From Pelagerythrobacter rhizovicinus (GTDB lineage Bacteria; Pseudomonadota; Alphaproteobacteria; Sphingomonadales; Sphingomonadaceae), in NCBI RefSeq assembly GCF_004135625.1, contig NZ_SDPV01000001.1, positions 124,001-188,000 of the forward strand: 64,000 nt of DNA. The letters run 5' to 3'. Shown here in pieces: positions 16,087-25,037 of the stretch. The notes beneath the pieces were generated by a model. It was not told the DNA's origin and searched no databases. It saw only the letters and a list, made by a program, of their open reading frames with translations. The number at the start of each line of letters is the position of its first letter. The first letter of the stretch is position 1. The translations under genes were made by a program, and so were the position numbers.

Positions 16087-17988
16087 ATGCGCCCCATCGC
16101 CGCCGCGCTTTCGCTGCTTCTTGCCACTACCGCCTGCACCACGATGGAGGCGCAGCCGCCGGCCGCCTCGGCCGAGCGCATGGTCGCGCCGATCCTGACC
16201 ACGCCCGATGCGGTCGACAGCGCGACCTTCGCGCAGCCGCAGGTCGCGCGGGTGACGCACGTGGCGCTCGATCTCGCGCTCGATTTCGAACGTGACAGCG
16301 TCGGCGGCACCGCCACGCTCGATATCCTCGCGCGACCCGATGCATCGCAGATCGTGCTCGACAGCGACGGGCTGCAGGTCAGCCGTGTCACCGACGGGCG
16401 CGGCAACGAGCTCGAGTTCGAAGTCGGCGAGCGGGTCAAAGGCAAGGGTGCGCCGCTGACGATCACGATCGGGAACGCGCGCCGCGTGGTCATCTCCTAC
16501 ACCGCCAACCCGCAGGCGAGCGCGCTCCAGTGGCTCGATCCCGAACAGACCGCGGGCGGCGAGCATCCGTTCCTGTTCAGCCAGGGCCAGGCGATACACA
16601 ACCGGAGCTGGATCCCGACACAGGACAGCCCCGGCATCCGCCAGACCTGGGAAGCGCGGATCACTGCGCCGAAGCCGCTCGACGTGGTCATGTCGGGCAT
16701 TCTCCAGGGTGAGCCGGAAGACCTCGGGAACGGCCGCCGCGCGTTCCGCTTCCTGATGGACAAGCCGGTCGCGCCCTACCTGATCGCGATCGCCGCGGGC
16801 GACATCGACTTCCGCGCCATCGGCCCGCGCACCGGCGTCTGGGCCGAACCGGCGATTCTCGAGCGCGCGCACTGGGAAGTCGCCGACACCGAGGACATGG
16901 TGGAGGAGGCGGAGGAGCTTTACGGCCCCTACCGCTGGGGCCGCTACGACATGATCGTCCTTCCGCCCGCCTTCCCCTACGGCGGGATGGAGAACCCGGT
17001 CATGACTTTCCTCACGCCGACGTTCATCGCCGGGGACCGCAGCCTCACCGGCCTGGTCGCGCACGAGCTGGCGCACTCGTGGTCGGGCAATCTCGTCACC
17101 AACGCGGTCTGGGCCGATAGCTGGCTCAACGAAGGGGTGACGTCCTATTTCGAGAACCGCATCATCGAGGAAATCTACGGCGAGAAGCGCGCCGAGCAGG
17201 AAGCCGCGCTGAGCTTCGCCGCGATCGAGGACACGCTGGCCGAAGTCGGCGCCGATGCCCCGGGCACGGCGCTGCACCAGCCCGACGGCACCGACAGCGC
17301 GGGCAGCGCGATCGTCTATGACAAGGGCGCGGCCTTCCTGCGCACGCTCGAGCGCGAGGTCGGGCGCGAGCGTTTCGACGCCTGGCTGCGCCAGTGGTTC
17401 GACAATCACGCGTTCGAACCGGCGACCTCGGCCATGATCTACGAGGACATGCGCACGAACCTCGCCCGCAGCGAGGCGGAAGCCGAGCGGCTGCGGCTGC
17501 GCGAATGGATCTACGAGCCCGGCCTGCCGGCCAACGTCGCACGGCCCGACCCGGCGGCGTTTGCGACGGTCGATGCGGCTGCGGCGTCCTACGGCGCAGG
17601 CCGCGCGATCCCGTCGGCGAGCACGTGGCGCGCGTGGAGCTCGGCCGAGCGCCAGCGCTTCCTGCGCAAGCTGCCGCGGCAGCTCTCGGCGGAGGAACTC
17701 GCGCAGCTCGACCGGCAGCTCGGCCTGTCGGGCACCGGCAACAACGAGGAGCTGTTCCTGTGGCTCGATCTCGCGCTTGCCAACCGCTACGAGCCTGCGG
17801 TGCCCAAGGTCGAGGCTTTCCTCGCCGAAGTCGGCCGCGCGAAGTTCGTCCGCCCGCTGTTCGTCACGCTGATGGAGGAAGGCGACTGGGGCCAGCCAAT
17901 CGCGCAGCGCATCTACGCGAAGACCCGCCCGAGCTATCACGCCGTGACCCGCGGGAGCGTGGACAAGGTGGTCGACTGGAAAGAGTGA
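16087..17988 (+). CDS. M1-family zinc aminopeptidase, leukotriene-A4-hydrolase type
   Basis: A 633-residue M1 metallopeptidase. The exopeptidase motif GGMENP precedes the zinc site HELAHSW, with His near residues 325 and 329 and the third ligand Glu about 19 residues on (WLNEGVTSYFENR). The C-terminal third has the helical domain seen in leukotriene A4 hydrolase and its bacterial relatives. The N-terminus (LLLATTACTT) looks like a lipoprotein signal, so it is probably anchored in the periplasm. It would trim N-terminal residues from imported peptides. Confidence 0.92.
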   Translation: MRPIAAALSLLLATTACTTMEAQPPAASAERMVAPILTTPDAVDSATFAQPQVARVTHVALDLALDFERDSVGGTATLDILARPDASQIVLDSDGLQVSRVTDGRGNELEFEVGERVKGKGAPLTITIGNARRVVISYTANPQASALQWLDPEQTAGGEHPFLFSQGQAIHNRSWIPTQDSPGIRQTWEARITAPKPLDVVMSGILQGEPEDLGNGRRAFRFLMDKPVAPYLIAIAAGDIDFRAIGPRTGVWAEPAILERAHWEVADTEDMVEEAEELYGPYRWGRYDMIVLPPAFPYGGMENPVMTFLTPTFIAGDRSLTGLVAHELAHSWSGNLVTNAVWADSWLNEGVTSYFENRIIEEIYGEKRAEQEAALSFAAIEDTLAEVGADAPGTALHQPDGTDSAGSAIVYDKGAAFLRTLEREVGRERFDAWLRQWFDNHAFEPATSAMIYEDMRTNLARSEAEAERLRLREWIYEPGLPANVARPDPAAFATVDAAAASYGAGRAIPSASTWRAWSSAERQRFLRKLPRQLSAEELAQLDRQLGLSGTGNNEELFLWLDLALANRYEPAVPKVEAFLAEVGRAKFVRPLFVTLMEEGDWGQPIAQRIYAKTRPSYHAVTRGSVDKVVDWKE

Positions 17989-18080
17989 CGGTCGGCTGCG
18001 CTCGGCAGATGGAGCAAGGGCGCGGGCCGCTGCGGCGCCGGCGCGCAGCGTCCCTCTCGCCCGCTGGCAACCCACCATCC

Positions 18081-18153
18081 TGTCATCCCCGCGAAAGCGG
18101 GGATCCATGGATCGGACGGCGGACCCTGGATCCCCGCTTTCGCGGGGATGACA
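18081..18153. repeat. Perfect palindromic repeat (REP-like)
   Basis: Bases 18081-18107 and 18127-18153 are exact reverse complements over 27 bases. Each arm contains the self-complementary core CCCCGCGAAAGCGGGG. The whole thing forms a nested cruciform after the M1 peptidase gene. Repeats with this CCCGCGAAAGCGGG core are common between genes in many proteobacteria. It may also stabilise or end the peptidase mRNA. Confidence 0.85.
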
Positions 18154-18200
18154 AAGGGGGTGACGGGAGCGGGTCTCTCCCTCCCTCCTCACCGGACATC

Positions 18201-18620
18201 TTGACAAAACGAACCATATAGGTTAGGGGGTGCTGGCCTGGTGGACCTCAACGCCAGGCAACGAGGATCGGGGCAGGCGCTTGTGTCGACGGTGCCTTGT
18301 CTCTCTTCCGCTGGTCGATGGGCTCTGCTCCTCGCTCCAGCGGCGCGGCCGGTGCGGCTGGCGTGCGATGCAAGGCTCGGGTGTAACCCCTCAAGGAGCC
18401 GGAAGCATTGCTCCCTTCCGCCGGAAGCCGGGACATGGATGTTCGCGGTGCCTGCGCGCTGCCCTTGCGAACCCGGCGATCAGCCCCGGGTCTCCCGGCA
18501 GCGGCCCACCGCGCGCTGGCGTGGCGGATCAGCCACGGGGCACGGGCGGACTTTTGGCGAGTCCCGGCTGTCTGCGCCCGCCAGTCCCGGACCGCAGGGA
18601 TCGAACCGGGCCCCACCGCG
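18201..18620 (+). ncRNA. Candidate structured non-coding RNA, identity unresolved
   Basis: A TTGACA box at 18201-18206 is followed by an AT-rich ATATAGG stretch, which looks like a promoter. Right after it come at least eight perfect short stems: 18236-18241/18254-18259, 18309-18314/18337-18342, 18379-18382/18386-18389, 18395-18399/18410-18414, 18415-18419/18423-18427, 18441-18446/18467-18472, 18486-18490/18494-18498, 18521-18525/18532-18536. No frame looks like protein. I tested by eye for SRP RNA, RNase P RNA and tmRNA cores and did not find them. Strand and ends are guesses. Confidence 0.35.
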
Positions 18621-18818
18621 GCGGCGGCGGGCAAGCGGATCGTGCGCGGCGAACCTCACGCCGTAACGCCTTCCGTCGGTCGTTCGCGAACATACCGCCA
18701 CCCGCCCGACCCCGCGCACGCTCCTGGCGTGCCGCACCGGCCGCGCGATCCGAGTACCAAGGCGTCACGCATCCGGGTTCGCCGCCGGAGGATCAAGCGC
18801 GTGGGTGCGTTCCTCGCG
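18621..18818. other. Remainder of the peptidase-cyd gap
   Basis: GC-rich sequence with no convincing gene. It continues the non-coding block between two convergent transcription units and could be part of the candidate RNA or its terminator region. Confidence 0.3.
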
Positions 18819-18950
18819 TCAGGCGATCCACAGTCTCAGGATCCAGGCCACCACGCCCAGCACCGCGACGCTGGCAAGCCAGATCGCCGCGAGCCATGCG
18901 AGTCGCTGCCACAGCGGCTTCCGCTCGGCGTCGCGACCGGCCTCATCCAT
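18819..18950 (-). CDS. DUF2474-type small membrane protein of the cytochrome bd operon
   Basis: A 43-residue product with one membrane helix (WLAAIWLASVAVLGVVAWIL) preceded by a charged segment (ERKPLWQRLAW). DUF2474 peptides recur after cydB in proteobacterial operons of the cyanide-insensitive oxidase type. By analogy with CydX/CydH they may be small subunits of the oxidase, but that is inference. Its ATG shares one base with the cydB stop (TGATG), so it is translationally coupled. Confidence 0.75.
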   Translation of the reverse strand: MDEAGRDAERKPLWQRLAWLAAIWLASVAVLGVVAWILRLWIA

Positions 18951-19948
18951 CAGTGATAACCTTCGTGGCCGACCTTGCCGCGGAAGACCCAGTAGGCCCA
19001 GCCGGTATAGGCGAGGATCAGCGGCATCGTGATGCCGACGCCGATCAGCATGAAGATCTGGCTGCTCTCGGGCGCGGCGGCATCCCAGATCGTGACCTGG
19101 TCGGGCACGATGTAGGGGAACATCGACACCCCGAGCCCGGCCATGCCGAGGAAGAACAGCGCCAGCGAGAGCCAGAACGGCGCGGCCTCCCCCCCCTTGG
19201 CGAGGCCGCGGAACAGCAGGAAGGCGATGATCGCGGTCAGCAGCGGCACGTTGGCGGCGAACAGCACGCTCGGCATCGAGAACCACCGGTCGAAATATTG
19301 CCCCCCGAGAAACACGGTATAGAGGCTGACCGCGACCAGCAGCGCCAGCGTGGCGATCGCGGCGCGGAACGCCATGCGCCGGGCATGGTCCTGCGCCGGA
19401 CCCTCGAGCTTCCAGATCAGCCAGGTGCTGCCGAGCAGCGCATAACCGGCGACCGTGCCCAGGCCGGTCAGTAGCGTATAGGGCGTCAGCCAGTCCCACC
19501 AGCTCCCGGCATAGGCACGGTCCGCGACTTCGATCCCCTGCAGCAATGCGCCGAGCACCATGCCCTGCGTCAGCGCGGCGACGAACGAGCCGGCCGTGAA
19601 AGCCAGGTCCCACAGCGCACGGTGGCCCGGGTCGCGCCAGCGGAACTCGAACGCCACGCCGCGGAACACGAGGCCCAGCAGCATGGCGATGATCAGCGGA
19701 TAGGTTGCGGGTAGGACGATCGCGTAGGCGAGGGGAAAGGCCGCCATCAACCCGCCGCCGCCGAGCACCAGCCAGGTCTCGTTTCCGTCCCACACCGGCG
19801 CGATCGAGTTCATCGCGCTGTCGCGCTCCTCGCCGACGCCGAAGCTCGGGAAGAGGATGCCGATCCCGAGATCGAACCCGTCCATCACCACGTAGGCGAA
19901 CACCGCGAAGGCGATGATGAAGGCCCAGACGAGCGAGAGATCGATCAT
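18950..19948 (-). CDS. cydB: Cytochrome bd-type ubiquinol oxidase subunit II
   Basis: CydB pairs with CydA in the quinol oxidase that reduces O2 with high affinity and resists cyanide. The 332-residue protein has about eight to nine membrane helices. The N-terminus (VWAFIIAFAVFAYVVMDGFD) and WDGNETWLVLGGGG are family signatures. It overlaps the cydA stop by four bases and is followed by the DUF2474 gene. Confidence 0.94.
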   Translation of the reverse strand: MIDLSLVWAFIIAFAVFAYVVMDGFDLGIGILFPSFGVGEERDSAMNSIAPVWDGNETWLVLGGGGLMAAFPLAYAIVLPATYPLIIAMLLGLVFRGVAFEFRWRDPGHRALWDLAFTAGSFVAALTQGMVLGALLQGIEVADRAYAGSWWDWLTPYTLLTGLGTVAGYALLGSTWLIWKLEGPAQDHARRMAFRAAIATLALLVAVSLYTVFLGGQYFDRWFSMPSVLFAANVPLLTAIIAFLLFRGLAKGGEAAPFWLSLALFFLGMAGLGVSMFPYIVPDQVTIWDAAAPESSQIFMLIGVGITMPLILAYTGWAYWVFRGKVGHEGYH

Positions 19949-21387
19949 GCCTCGTCCTCTCCGTCGGGAATGGTCTCGCGCCGGCCGGGGTTCTGCGTCG
20001 GCCCCGGGGTGATGCCGGAAGTGCGGATCGGCCCTTTCTCTCCGTGCTTGACGCCGCGCTCACCCGGCATCGGCGACTTGCTCATCAGCCTGAGGATGTA
20101 CCAGGTGCCCGCGCCGAAGACCGCGAAGTAGACGATCACGAAGGCGACGAGCGACGTCGCCACCGCCGGCGCGTCGAGCGGACTGGCGCTGTCGGCGGTG
20201 CGCAGCAGCCCGTAGATCGTCCACGGCTGCCGCCCGACCTCGGTCGTGATCCATCCGGCGAGCACGGCGGCAAAGCCCGAGGGGCCCATGACCAGCGCCG
20301 CGCGGTGGAGCCAGCGCCAGTCGTAGAGCTTGCGCCGCGCCCGCGCGAGCAGGCTCCACATGCCGATCCCGAGCATGGCCAGGCCGATCGCGACCATCAC
20401 CCGGAACGACCAGAACACGACCTCCACCGGCGGCCGGTTCTCCTTCGGAATCGTGTCGAGCCCGGCGAGCGGCGCGTCCGGATCGTGCTTGAGAATCAGC
20501 GAGGAGGCCTTGGGAATCTCGACCGCGTAGTGGACCGTCTCCTCCTCGCTGTCGGGAATGCCGAACAGGATCAGCGGCGCCCCATTGGGGTGGCTTTCGA
20601 AATGCCCCTCCATCGCCATGATCTTGGCCGGCTGGTGCTCGAGCGTGTTGAGCCCGTGCAGGTCGCCCGCGAGAATCTGGACCGGCGCGACGATCGCGGC
20701 CATCCACATCGCCATCGAGAACATCGTCCGCGCATGGGGATTGGTGCGGTCCTTGAGCAGGTGCCAGGCGCCGACCCCGCCGACGACGAAGGCCGTCGTC
20801 AGATAGGCCGCGATCACCGTATGGACGAGGCGGTAGGGGAAGCTCGGATTGAAGACGATGTCCCACCAGCTCTCGCCCGGCAGGAACTGGCCGTTGGCGC
20901 CCATCACGAAGCCGGTCGGCGTCTGCATCCACGAATTGACGCTCAGGATCCAGAAGGCCGAGACGAACGTGCCGAGCGCGACCATGCAGGTCGCCGCGAA
21001 GTGCAGCTTGCGCCCTACTTTCTCCATCCCGAACAGCATGACGCCGAGGAAGCCCGCCTCGAGGAAGAAGGCGGTCAGCACCTCGTAGGCCATCAGCGGC
21101 CCGATCACCGGCCCCGCGCGATCGGAGAAGACCGCCCAGTTGGTGCCGAACTGATAGGACAGCACGATGCCCGAGACGACGCCCATCGCGAAGGTGACGG
21201 CGAAGATCTTCAGCCAGTACTTGAACAGGTCGTGATAGCGCTGCTCGCCCGTCTTGAGCCACAGCCCTTCGAGCACCGCGAGATAGCTCGCGAGCCCGAT
21301 CGAGAAAGCGGGAAAAAAGAAGTGGAAGCTCACCGTAAAGGCGAACTGGATCCGCGCGAGGAGGATGGCATCGAGGTCCTGCAGCAT
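19945..21387 (-). CDS. cydA: Cytochrome bd-type ubiquinol oxidase subunit I
   Basis: CydA binds haems b558, b595 and d. A 480-residue protein: the first haem-ligand His lies in FTVSFHFFFPAFS, another in RLVHTVIAAYLTT, and the Met ligand region in WSFRVMVAIGL. GWITTEVGRQPWTIYG is the quinol-oxidase signature. The quinol loop is short, which is the pattern of the cyanide-insensitive (CioA-like) branch. Starts at ATG 21387. Confidence 0.94.
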   Translation of the reverse strand: MLQDLDAILLARIQFAFTVSFHFFFPAFSIGLASYLAVLEGLWLKTGEQRYHDLFKYWLKIFAVTFAMGVVSGIVLSYQFGTNWAVFSDRAGPVIGPLMAYEVLTAFFLEAGFLGVMLFGMEKVGRKLHFAATCMVALGTFVSAFWILSVNSWMQTPTGFVMGANGQFLPGESWWDIVFNPSFPYRLVHTVIAAYLTTAFVVGGVGAWHLLKDRTNPHARTMFSMAMWMAAIVAPVQILAGDLHGLNTLEHQPAKIMAMEGHFESHPNGAPLILFGIPDSEEETVHYAVEIPKASSLILKHDPDAPLAGLDTIPKENRPPVEVVFWSFRVMVAIGLAMLGIGMWSLLARARRKLYDWRWLHRAALVMGPSGFAAVLAGWITTEVGRQPWTIYGLLRTADSASPLDAPAVATSLVAFVIVYFAVFGAGTWYILRLMSKSPMPGERGVKHGEKGPIRTSGITPGPTQNPGRRETIPDGEDEA

Positions 21388-21481
21388 CGCGGCCGGGAGC
21401 CTAGCCGAGATCGAAAGCCGCGTATATCGCCATTCCGGGAAACAACGGTTGCGCGCGGTGCAACTTTGCAGACGGCGACGT

Positions 21482-21871
21482 TCAGCCGGTGACCACCCGC
21501 TCTCGGAACCAATCCGCCAATTCTTCCTCGGCGAGTTCGCCTGCTGCGAGTGCGAGAAATGCGACTACGAGTTCCGCATCGGTCGCATTGAGCGCATACC
21601 CATTCAGAGCGAGAAAGGTTTCGCTTACGACCGCTGCCGTTATCTTGTTCCCGTCGACGAACGGATGGTTGCGCGCAATTCCATAGGTATAGGCTGCCGC
21701 TAGAGCTGCAATATCGGGTTGGCCGTAAGTAGCGAGGTCTCGCGGCCGAGCCATTGCGCTTTCGAGCAACTGAAGGTCGCGCACTCCTTCACCGCCGCCG
21801 TGCTCTGCAAGTTGCTCAGCGTGTGCAGCCTGCGCGACAGCCATCGCAACCCACGTCGGTTGACCTTCCAT
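21482..21871 (-). CDS. Doc/Fic-family toxin with an altered active-site motif
   Basis: A 129-residue Fic-fold protein of the death-on-curing type. The active-site loop reads HPFVDGNKITA from His69 on. The family normally has an Arg right after GNK; here residue 77 is Ile. Doc phosphorylates EF-Tu and stalls translation. The Arg contacts the nucleotide phosphates, so this copy may be weak or inactive. It lies four bases downstream of an AbrB-type antitoxin gene in the same direction, a normal antitoxin-first layout. Confidence 0.82.
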   Translation of the reverse strand: MEGQPTWVAMAVAQAAHAEQLAEHGGGEGVRDLQLLESAMARPRDLATYGQPDIAALAAAYTYGIARNHPFVDGNKITAAVVSETFLALNGYALNATDAELVVAFLALAAGELAEEELADWFRERVVTG

Positions 21872-21875
21872 CAGC

Positions 21876-22103
21876 CTATTTTGCGAGTTCGCGAAGCGCG
21901 CGCTTGCGCCGCATCATCACTTCGCGCGCAGTTGCCATTTGCGTTTCGAAATCGTCGTCTGGCCGGCTCAGTTCAATGCCGCGAGGCGTGGTCACAACCG
22001 CAACATCGGCACCGATTTCCGCCTCGAGATGCGCGAGCACCTCCTTCGGCAGGATGATTCCGGCGGAATTGCCGATGCGGGTGATCTTGAGTGTCGCGTT
22101 CAT
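21876..22103 (-). CDS. AbrB/MazE-type antitoxin
   Basis: 75 residues. The N-terminal swapped-hairpin DNA-binding domain is clear (MNATLKITRIGNSAGIILPK, ending in a conserved KEVL). The C-terminal tail (DDFETQMATAREVMMRRKRA) would wrap the toxin. As usual for this class it probably represses its own promoter; a TATAAC box lies about six bases before the ATG. Divergent from rsh across a 96-base gap. Confidence 0.85.
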   Translation of the reverse strand: MNATLKITRIGNSAGIILPKEVLAHLEAEIGADVAVVTTPRGIELSRPDDDFETQMATAREVMMRRKRALRELAK

Positions 22104-22199
22104 ACTCGTGTTATAACGCCTGTCGCACGGAATCGCAATCCACTGCGCTCACACGAAAACACTTGCGGCGACCCGCGTAATCCTCACATCGTCGCAGCG

Positions 22200-24287
22200 A
22201 TGCTGCGCCAGTACGAACTAGTGGAACGGGTCAAGGAGTACGACCCGGACGCCGACGAGGCGTTGCTCAATCGCGCCTATGTCTACACCGTGCAGAAGCA
22301 CGGCACGCAGAAGCGCGCCAGCGGCGATCCCTACTTCAGCCATCCGGTGGAGGTCGCCGGGCTGATGACCGACCTGCAGCTCGATCAAGAGACGATCGTC
22401 ACCGCGCTGCTCCACGATACGGTGGAGGACACGCTGGCGACGATCGAGGATGTCGAGGCGAACTTCGGGCCCGACGTCGCGCGGCTGGTCGACGGCGTGA
22501 CCAAGCTCTCCAAGATCGAGGCGATGCCCGAGAACGAGCGCGCGGCCGAGAACCTGCGCAAGTTCCTGCTGGCGATGAGCGAGGACATCCGCGTGCTGCT
22601 GGTCAAGCTCGGCGACCGGCTGCACAACATGCGCACGCTGCATTTCATCAAGAGCCCCGAGAAGCGCCGCCGCATCGCGCGCGAGACCATGGATATCTAT
22701 GCGCCGTTGGCCGAGCGGGTCGGCATGTACGAATACATGCGCGAGATGCAGCTCCTCGCCTTCGAGCAGCTCGAGCCCGAAGCCTACCGCACGATCACCG
22801 GGCGGCTGGAGGAGATCCGCAAGCAGGGCGGCGGGCAGGTCGACGCGATCGCGCTGGCGATCAAGCAGGCGCTCGCGGAGGCGGGGCTCAAGGTCGAAGT
22901 CTCGGGCCGCGAGAAGCATCCCTACTCGATCTGGCGCAAGATGGCCGAGCGGCACATGCCGTTCGAGCAGGTCAGCGACATCATGGCCTTCCGCGTGATC
23001 TGCGACACCGAGGCCGACTGCTACGCTGCGATGGGCGTGCTGCACACGACCTGGCAGTTCATTCCGGGGCGGTTCAAGGACTACATCTCGACGCCCAAGA
23101 CCAACGGTTACCGCTCGATCCACACTTCGCTGATCTACGAGAACTCGATGCGTGTGGAAGTGCAGATCCGCACGCGCGAGATGCACCAGACCAACGAGTT
23201 CGGCCTCGCCGCGCACTGGGCCTACAAGCAGGCGGACCGGCCCGACGGACAGGTTGGCTGGCTGCGCGACCTGATCGAGATCGTCGACGCCAGCCACGAT
23301 GCCGAGGAACTGCTCGAGCATACGCGCATGGCAATCTACCAGGATCGCATTTTCGCCTTCACGCCCAAGGGCGCGCTGTTCCAGCTTCCGATCGGCGCGA
23401 CCCCGGTCGATTTCGCCTTTGCGGTCCATACCGATCTCGGCGCGCAGACCGTCGGCGCGAAGATCAATGGCCGTCACGTCCCGCTGCGCACGCAGCTCGA
23501 GAACGGCGACGTGGTCGAGATCATCAAGAGCAAGAACGCGGAGCCCCAGCTTTCCTGGCTCGGCTTCGTCGTGACCGGCAAGGCGCGTGCCGCAGTCCGC
23601 CGGGCCGTGCGCCTCAAGGAGCGGGCCGAAGTGGCGGAGATCGGCAGCAAGCTGTTCGACGAGATCGCCGCGCGCGTTCCGGCCAAGATCGGCAAGAAGG
23701 CGATCCGCGACGCCGTCGCCCGGCTCGAGCTGGAGGACGAGGAAGACCTGATGTACGCGATCGGCGCGGCCAAGCTCGACGACCGCGAGGTGATGGAGGC
23801 GCTCGTGCCCGGCTCGACCGCCAAGATCGCCGATGCCGAGTGGCCGGCGCGCGAGCGGGTCATCTCCATCCGCGGCCTCACGCCCGGTGTCGGCTTCCAG
23901 CTCGCCACCTGCTGCCACCCCGTGCCGGGTGATCGCATCGTCGGCCTGCGCAAGCCGGGCGAGGGCGTCGAAGTTCACGCGATCGACTGCTTCGAGCTGG
24001 CGAGCGGGATCGATTCCGACTGGCTCGACCTGTCCTGGGGCCGGCGCTCGCAGGGCGCGGTGGGCCGGCTGCGGGTGATCCTCTACGACCGGCCGGGCAC
24101 GCTGGCGGACATGGCGGCGATCTTCGCGCAGAACCTCGCCAACGTGGTCGCGCTCGATCAGACGCAGCGCGACAGCCCGTTCCAGACCTACGAACTCGAT
24201 CTGGAAGTGCACGACCTCGCGCACCTGACCCGCATCATCAGCGCCCTGCGCGCCAGCGACGCAGTCGCCCAGGCGGAGCGCATCTGA
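22200..24287 (+). CDS. rsh: Bifunctional (p)ppGpp synthetase/hydrolase
   Basis: A 695-residue RelA/SpoT homologue that makes and breaks the alarmone (p)ppGpp. The HD hydrolase motif HDTVEDT is intact (His72-Asp73). The synthetase part has RFKDYISTPKTNGYRSIHT (Gly-Tyr near residue 303). A TGS domain follows (about 385-445, FTPKGALFQLPIGATPVDFA) and an ACT domain closes the protein. Both catalytic centres look functional, as expected where a single Rsh serves the cell. I chose ATG 22200 (MLRQYELVERV); no clear ribosome site precedes it. Confidence 0.95.
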   Translation: MLRQYELVERVKEYDPDADEALLNRAYVYTVQKHGTQKRASGDPYFSHPVEVAGLMTDLQLDQETIVTALLHDTVEDTLATIEDVEANFGPDVARLVDGVTKLSKIEAMPENERAAENLRKFLLAMSEDIRVLLVKLGDRLHNMRTLHFIKSPEKRRRIARETMDIYAPLAERVGMYEYMREMQLLAFEQLEPEAYRTITGRLEEIRKQGGGQVDAIALAIKQALAEAGLKVEVSGREKHPYSIWRKMAERHMPFEQVSDIMAFRVICDTEADCYAAMGVLHTTWQFIPGRFKDYISTPKTNGYRSIHTSLIYENSMRVEVQIRTREMHQTNEFGLAAHWAYKQADRPDGQVGWLRDLIEIVDASHDAEELLEHTRMAIYQDRIFAFTPKGALFQLPIGATPVDFAFAVHTDLGAQTVGAKINGRHVPLRTQLENGDVVEIIKSKNAEPQLSWLGFVVTGKARAAVRRAVRLKERAEVAEIGSKLFDEIAARVPAKIGKKAIRDAVARLELEDEEDLMYAIGAAKLDDREVMEALVPGSTAKIADAEWPARERVISIRGLTPGVGFQLATCCHPVPGDRIVGLRKPGEGVEVHAIDCFELASGIDSDWLDLSWGRRSQGAVGRLRVILYDRPGTLADMAAIFAQNLANVVALDQTQRDSPFQTYELDLEVHDLAHLTRIISALRASDAVAQAERI

Positions 24288-24664
24288 TGGAGGACCTGGC
24301 GGGGCGCGTGATCGGCATCGACCACGTGCAGGTCTCTATGCCGATTGGGGAGGAGCCGGCGGCGCGCGCCTTCTATGCGGGAATCCTCGGGCTCGAAGAA
24401 GTGCCCAAGCCCGCCCATCTCGCGGCGAGTGGGGGCTGCTGGTTCACGGGCGGCGGCGCGAACATCCATCTTGGCGTGGAGCGCGATTTCCGCCCGGCGC
24501 GCAAGGCCCATCCGGCGTTGCTGGTGGACGATCTCGAAGCCTTTGCCGCCCGGCTCGAAACCGCCGCGGTGGCGTTTACGCCGGGCAAGCCGCTCGAGGG
24601 CTACGTCCGCGGCGACATCGCCGATCCGTTCGGCAACCGGATCGAGCTGATGCAGAAACTCTGA
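24287..24664 (+). CDS. VOC-family (glyoxalase-like) protein
   Basis: 125 residues with two beta-alpha-beta-beta-beta units. The first metal-type position is in IDHVQVSMP, and the C-terminal strand ends DPFGNRIELMQ with the usual Glu. This group includes glyoxalase-like enzymes and resistance proteins; no substrate can be assigned. The ATG overlaps the rsh stop by one base (TGATG), so it is coupled to the alarmone enzyme. Confidence 0.85.
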   Translation: MEDLAGRVIGIDHVQVSMPIGEEPAARAFYAGILGLEEVPKPAHLAASGGCWFTGGGANIHLGVERDFRPARKAHPALLVDDLEAFAARLETAAVAFTPGKPLEGYVRGDIADPFGNRIELMQKL

Positions 24665-24679
24665 AGGACCGTTTGCAGC

Positions 24680-25003
24680 CTAGAGCAGCTCCAGTTCCAC
24701 GGTTACCGGCGCGCCCGGTTCCAGATCTTCGTCGCGGATGACCTTGCGGCTGACGAGCAGGATCCATTCGCTCGATCGCTTTTGCGGGAAGACCGAGCTC
24801 TTCCAGCCGGTGGCGCCGACACGCGCCATGACCTTGACCGAACCGAAGCCGCGCCGGGCGCCGTATTCGAGCCGGTGCAGCCGTTCATGCATCCCGATCT
24901 GCTCGGCCGCGCTGCCTTTGATGGCGATCAGGTGGTACGTTCCGCGATCGCCCTGCCAGCGAATGAGCGGGGCGGAATAGGTGAGGACGTCACCGGCCGT
25001 CAC
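24680..25003 (-). CDS. DUF1905 domain protein
   Basis: From GTG 25003 this gives 107 residues matching the DUF1905 pattern (PLIRWQGDRGTYHLIAIKG, RRGFGSVKVMARVG, WKSSVFPQ, final VTVELELL). GAGG lies eight bases before the GTG. A longer frame reaching 25153 overlaps the next gene and has a Ser/Arg-rich, unlikely leader, so I reject it. The function of DUF1905 proteins is unknown; the fold is a small beta barrel. Confidence 0.8.
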   Translation of the reverse strand: MTAGDVLTYSAPLIRWQGDRGTYHLIAIKGSAAEQIGMHERLHRLEYGARRGFGSVKVMARVGATGWKSSVFPQKRSSEWILLVSRKVIRDEDLEPGAPVTVELELL

Positions 25004-25037
25004 ACGTGCGGCCTCGATGCCCTCGGCAAGCGATGGC

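Noticed and set aside
16087-18207. A 750-codon minus-strand frame over the M1 peptidase and the following gap
   Set aside because: The plus-strand peptidase has an intact zinc site and a signal peptide. The opposite frame has no domain and crosses the palindrome at 18081-18153.
18201-18620. Identification of the structured block as SRP RNA, RNase P RNA or tmRNA
   Set aside because: The SRP tetraloop core (GGAAGGAAGCAG-like), the RNase P GAGGAAAGTCC box and a tmRNA tag frame with a T arm are all absent or too degenerate on either strand.
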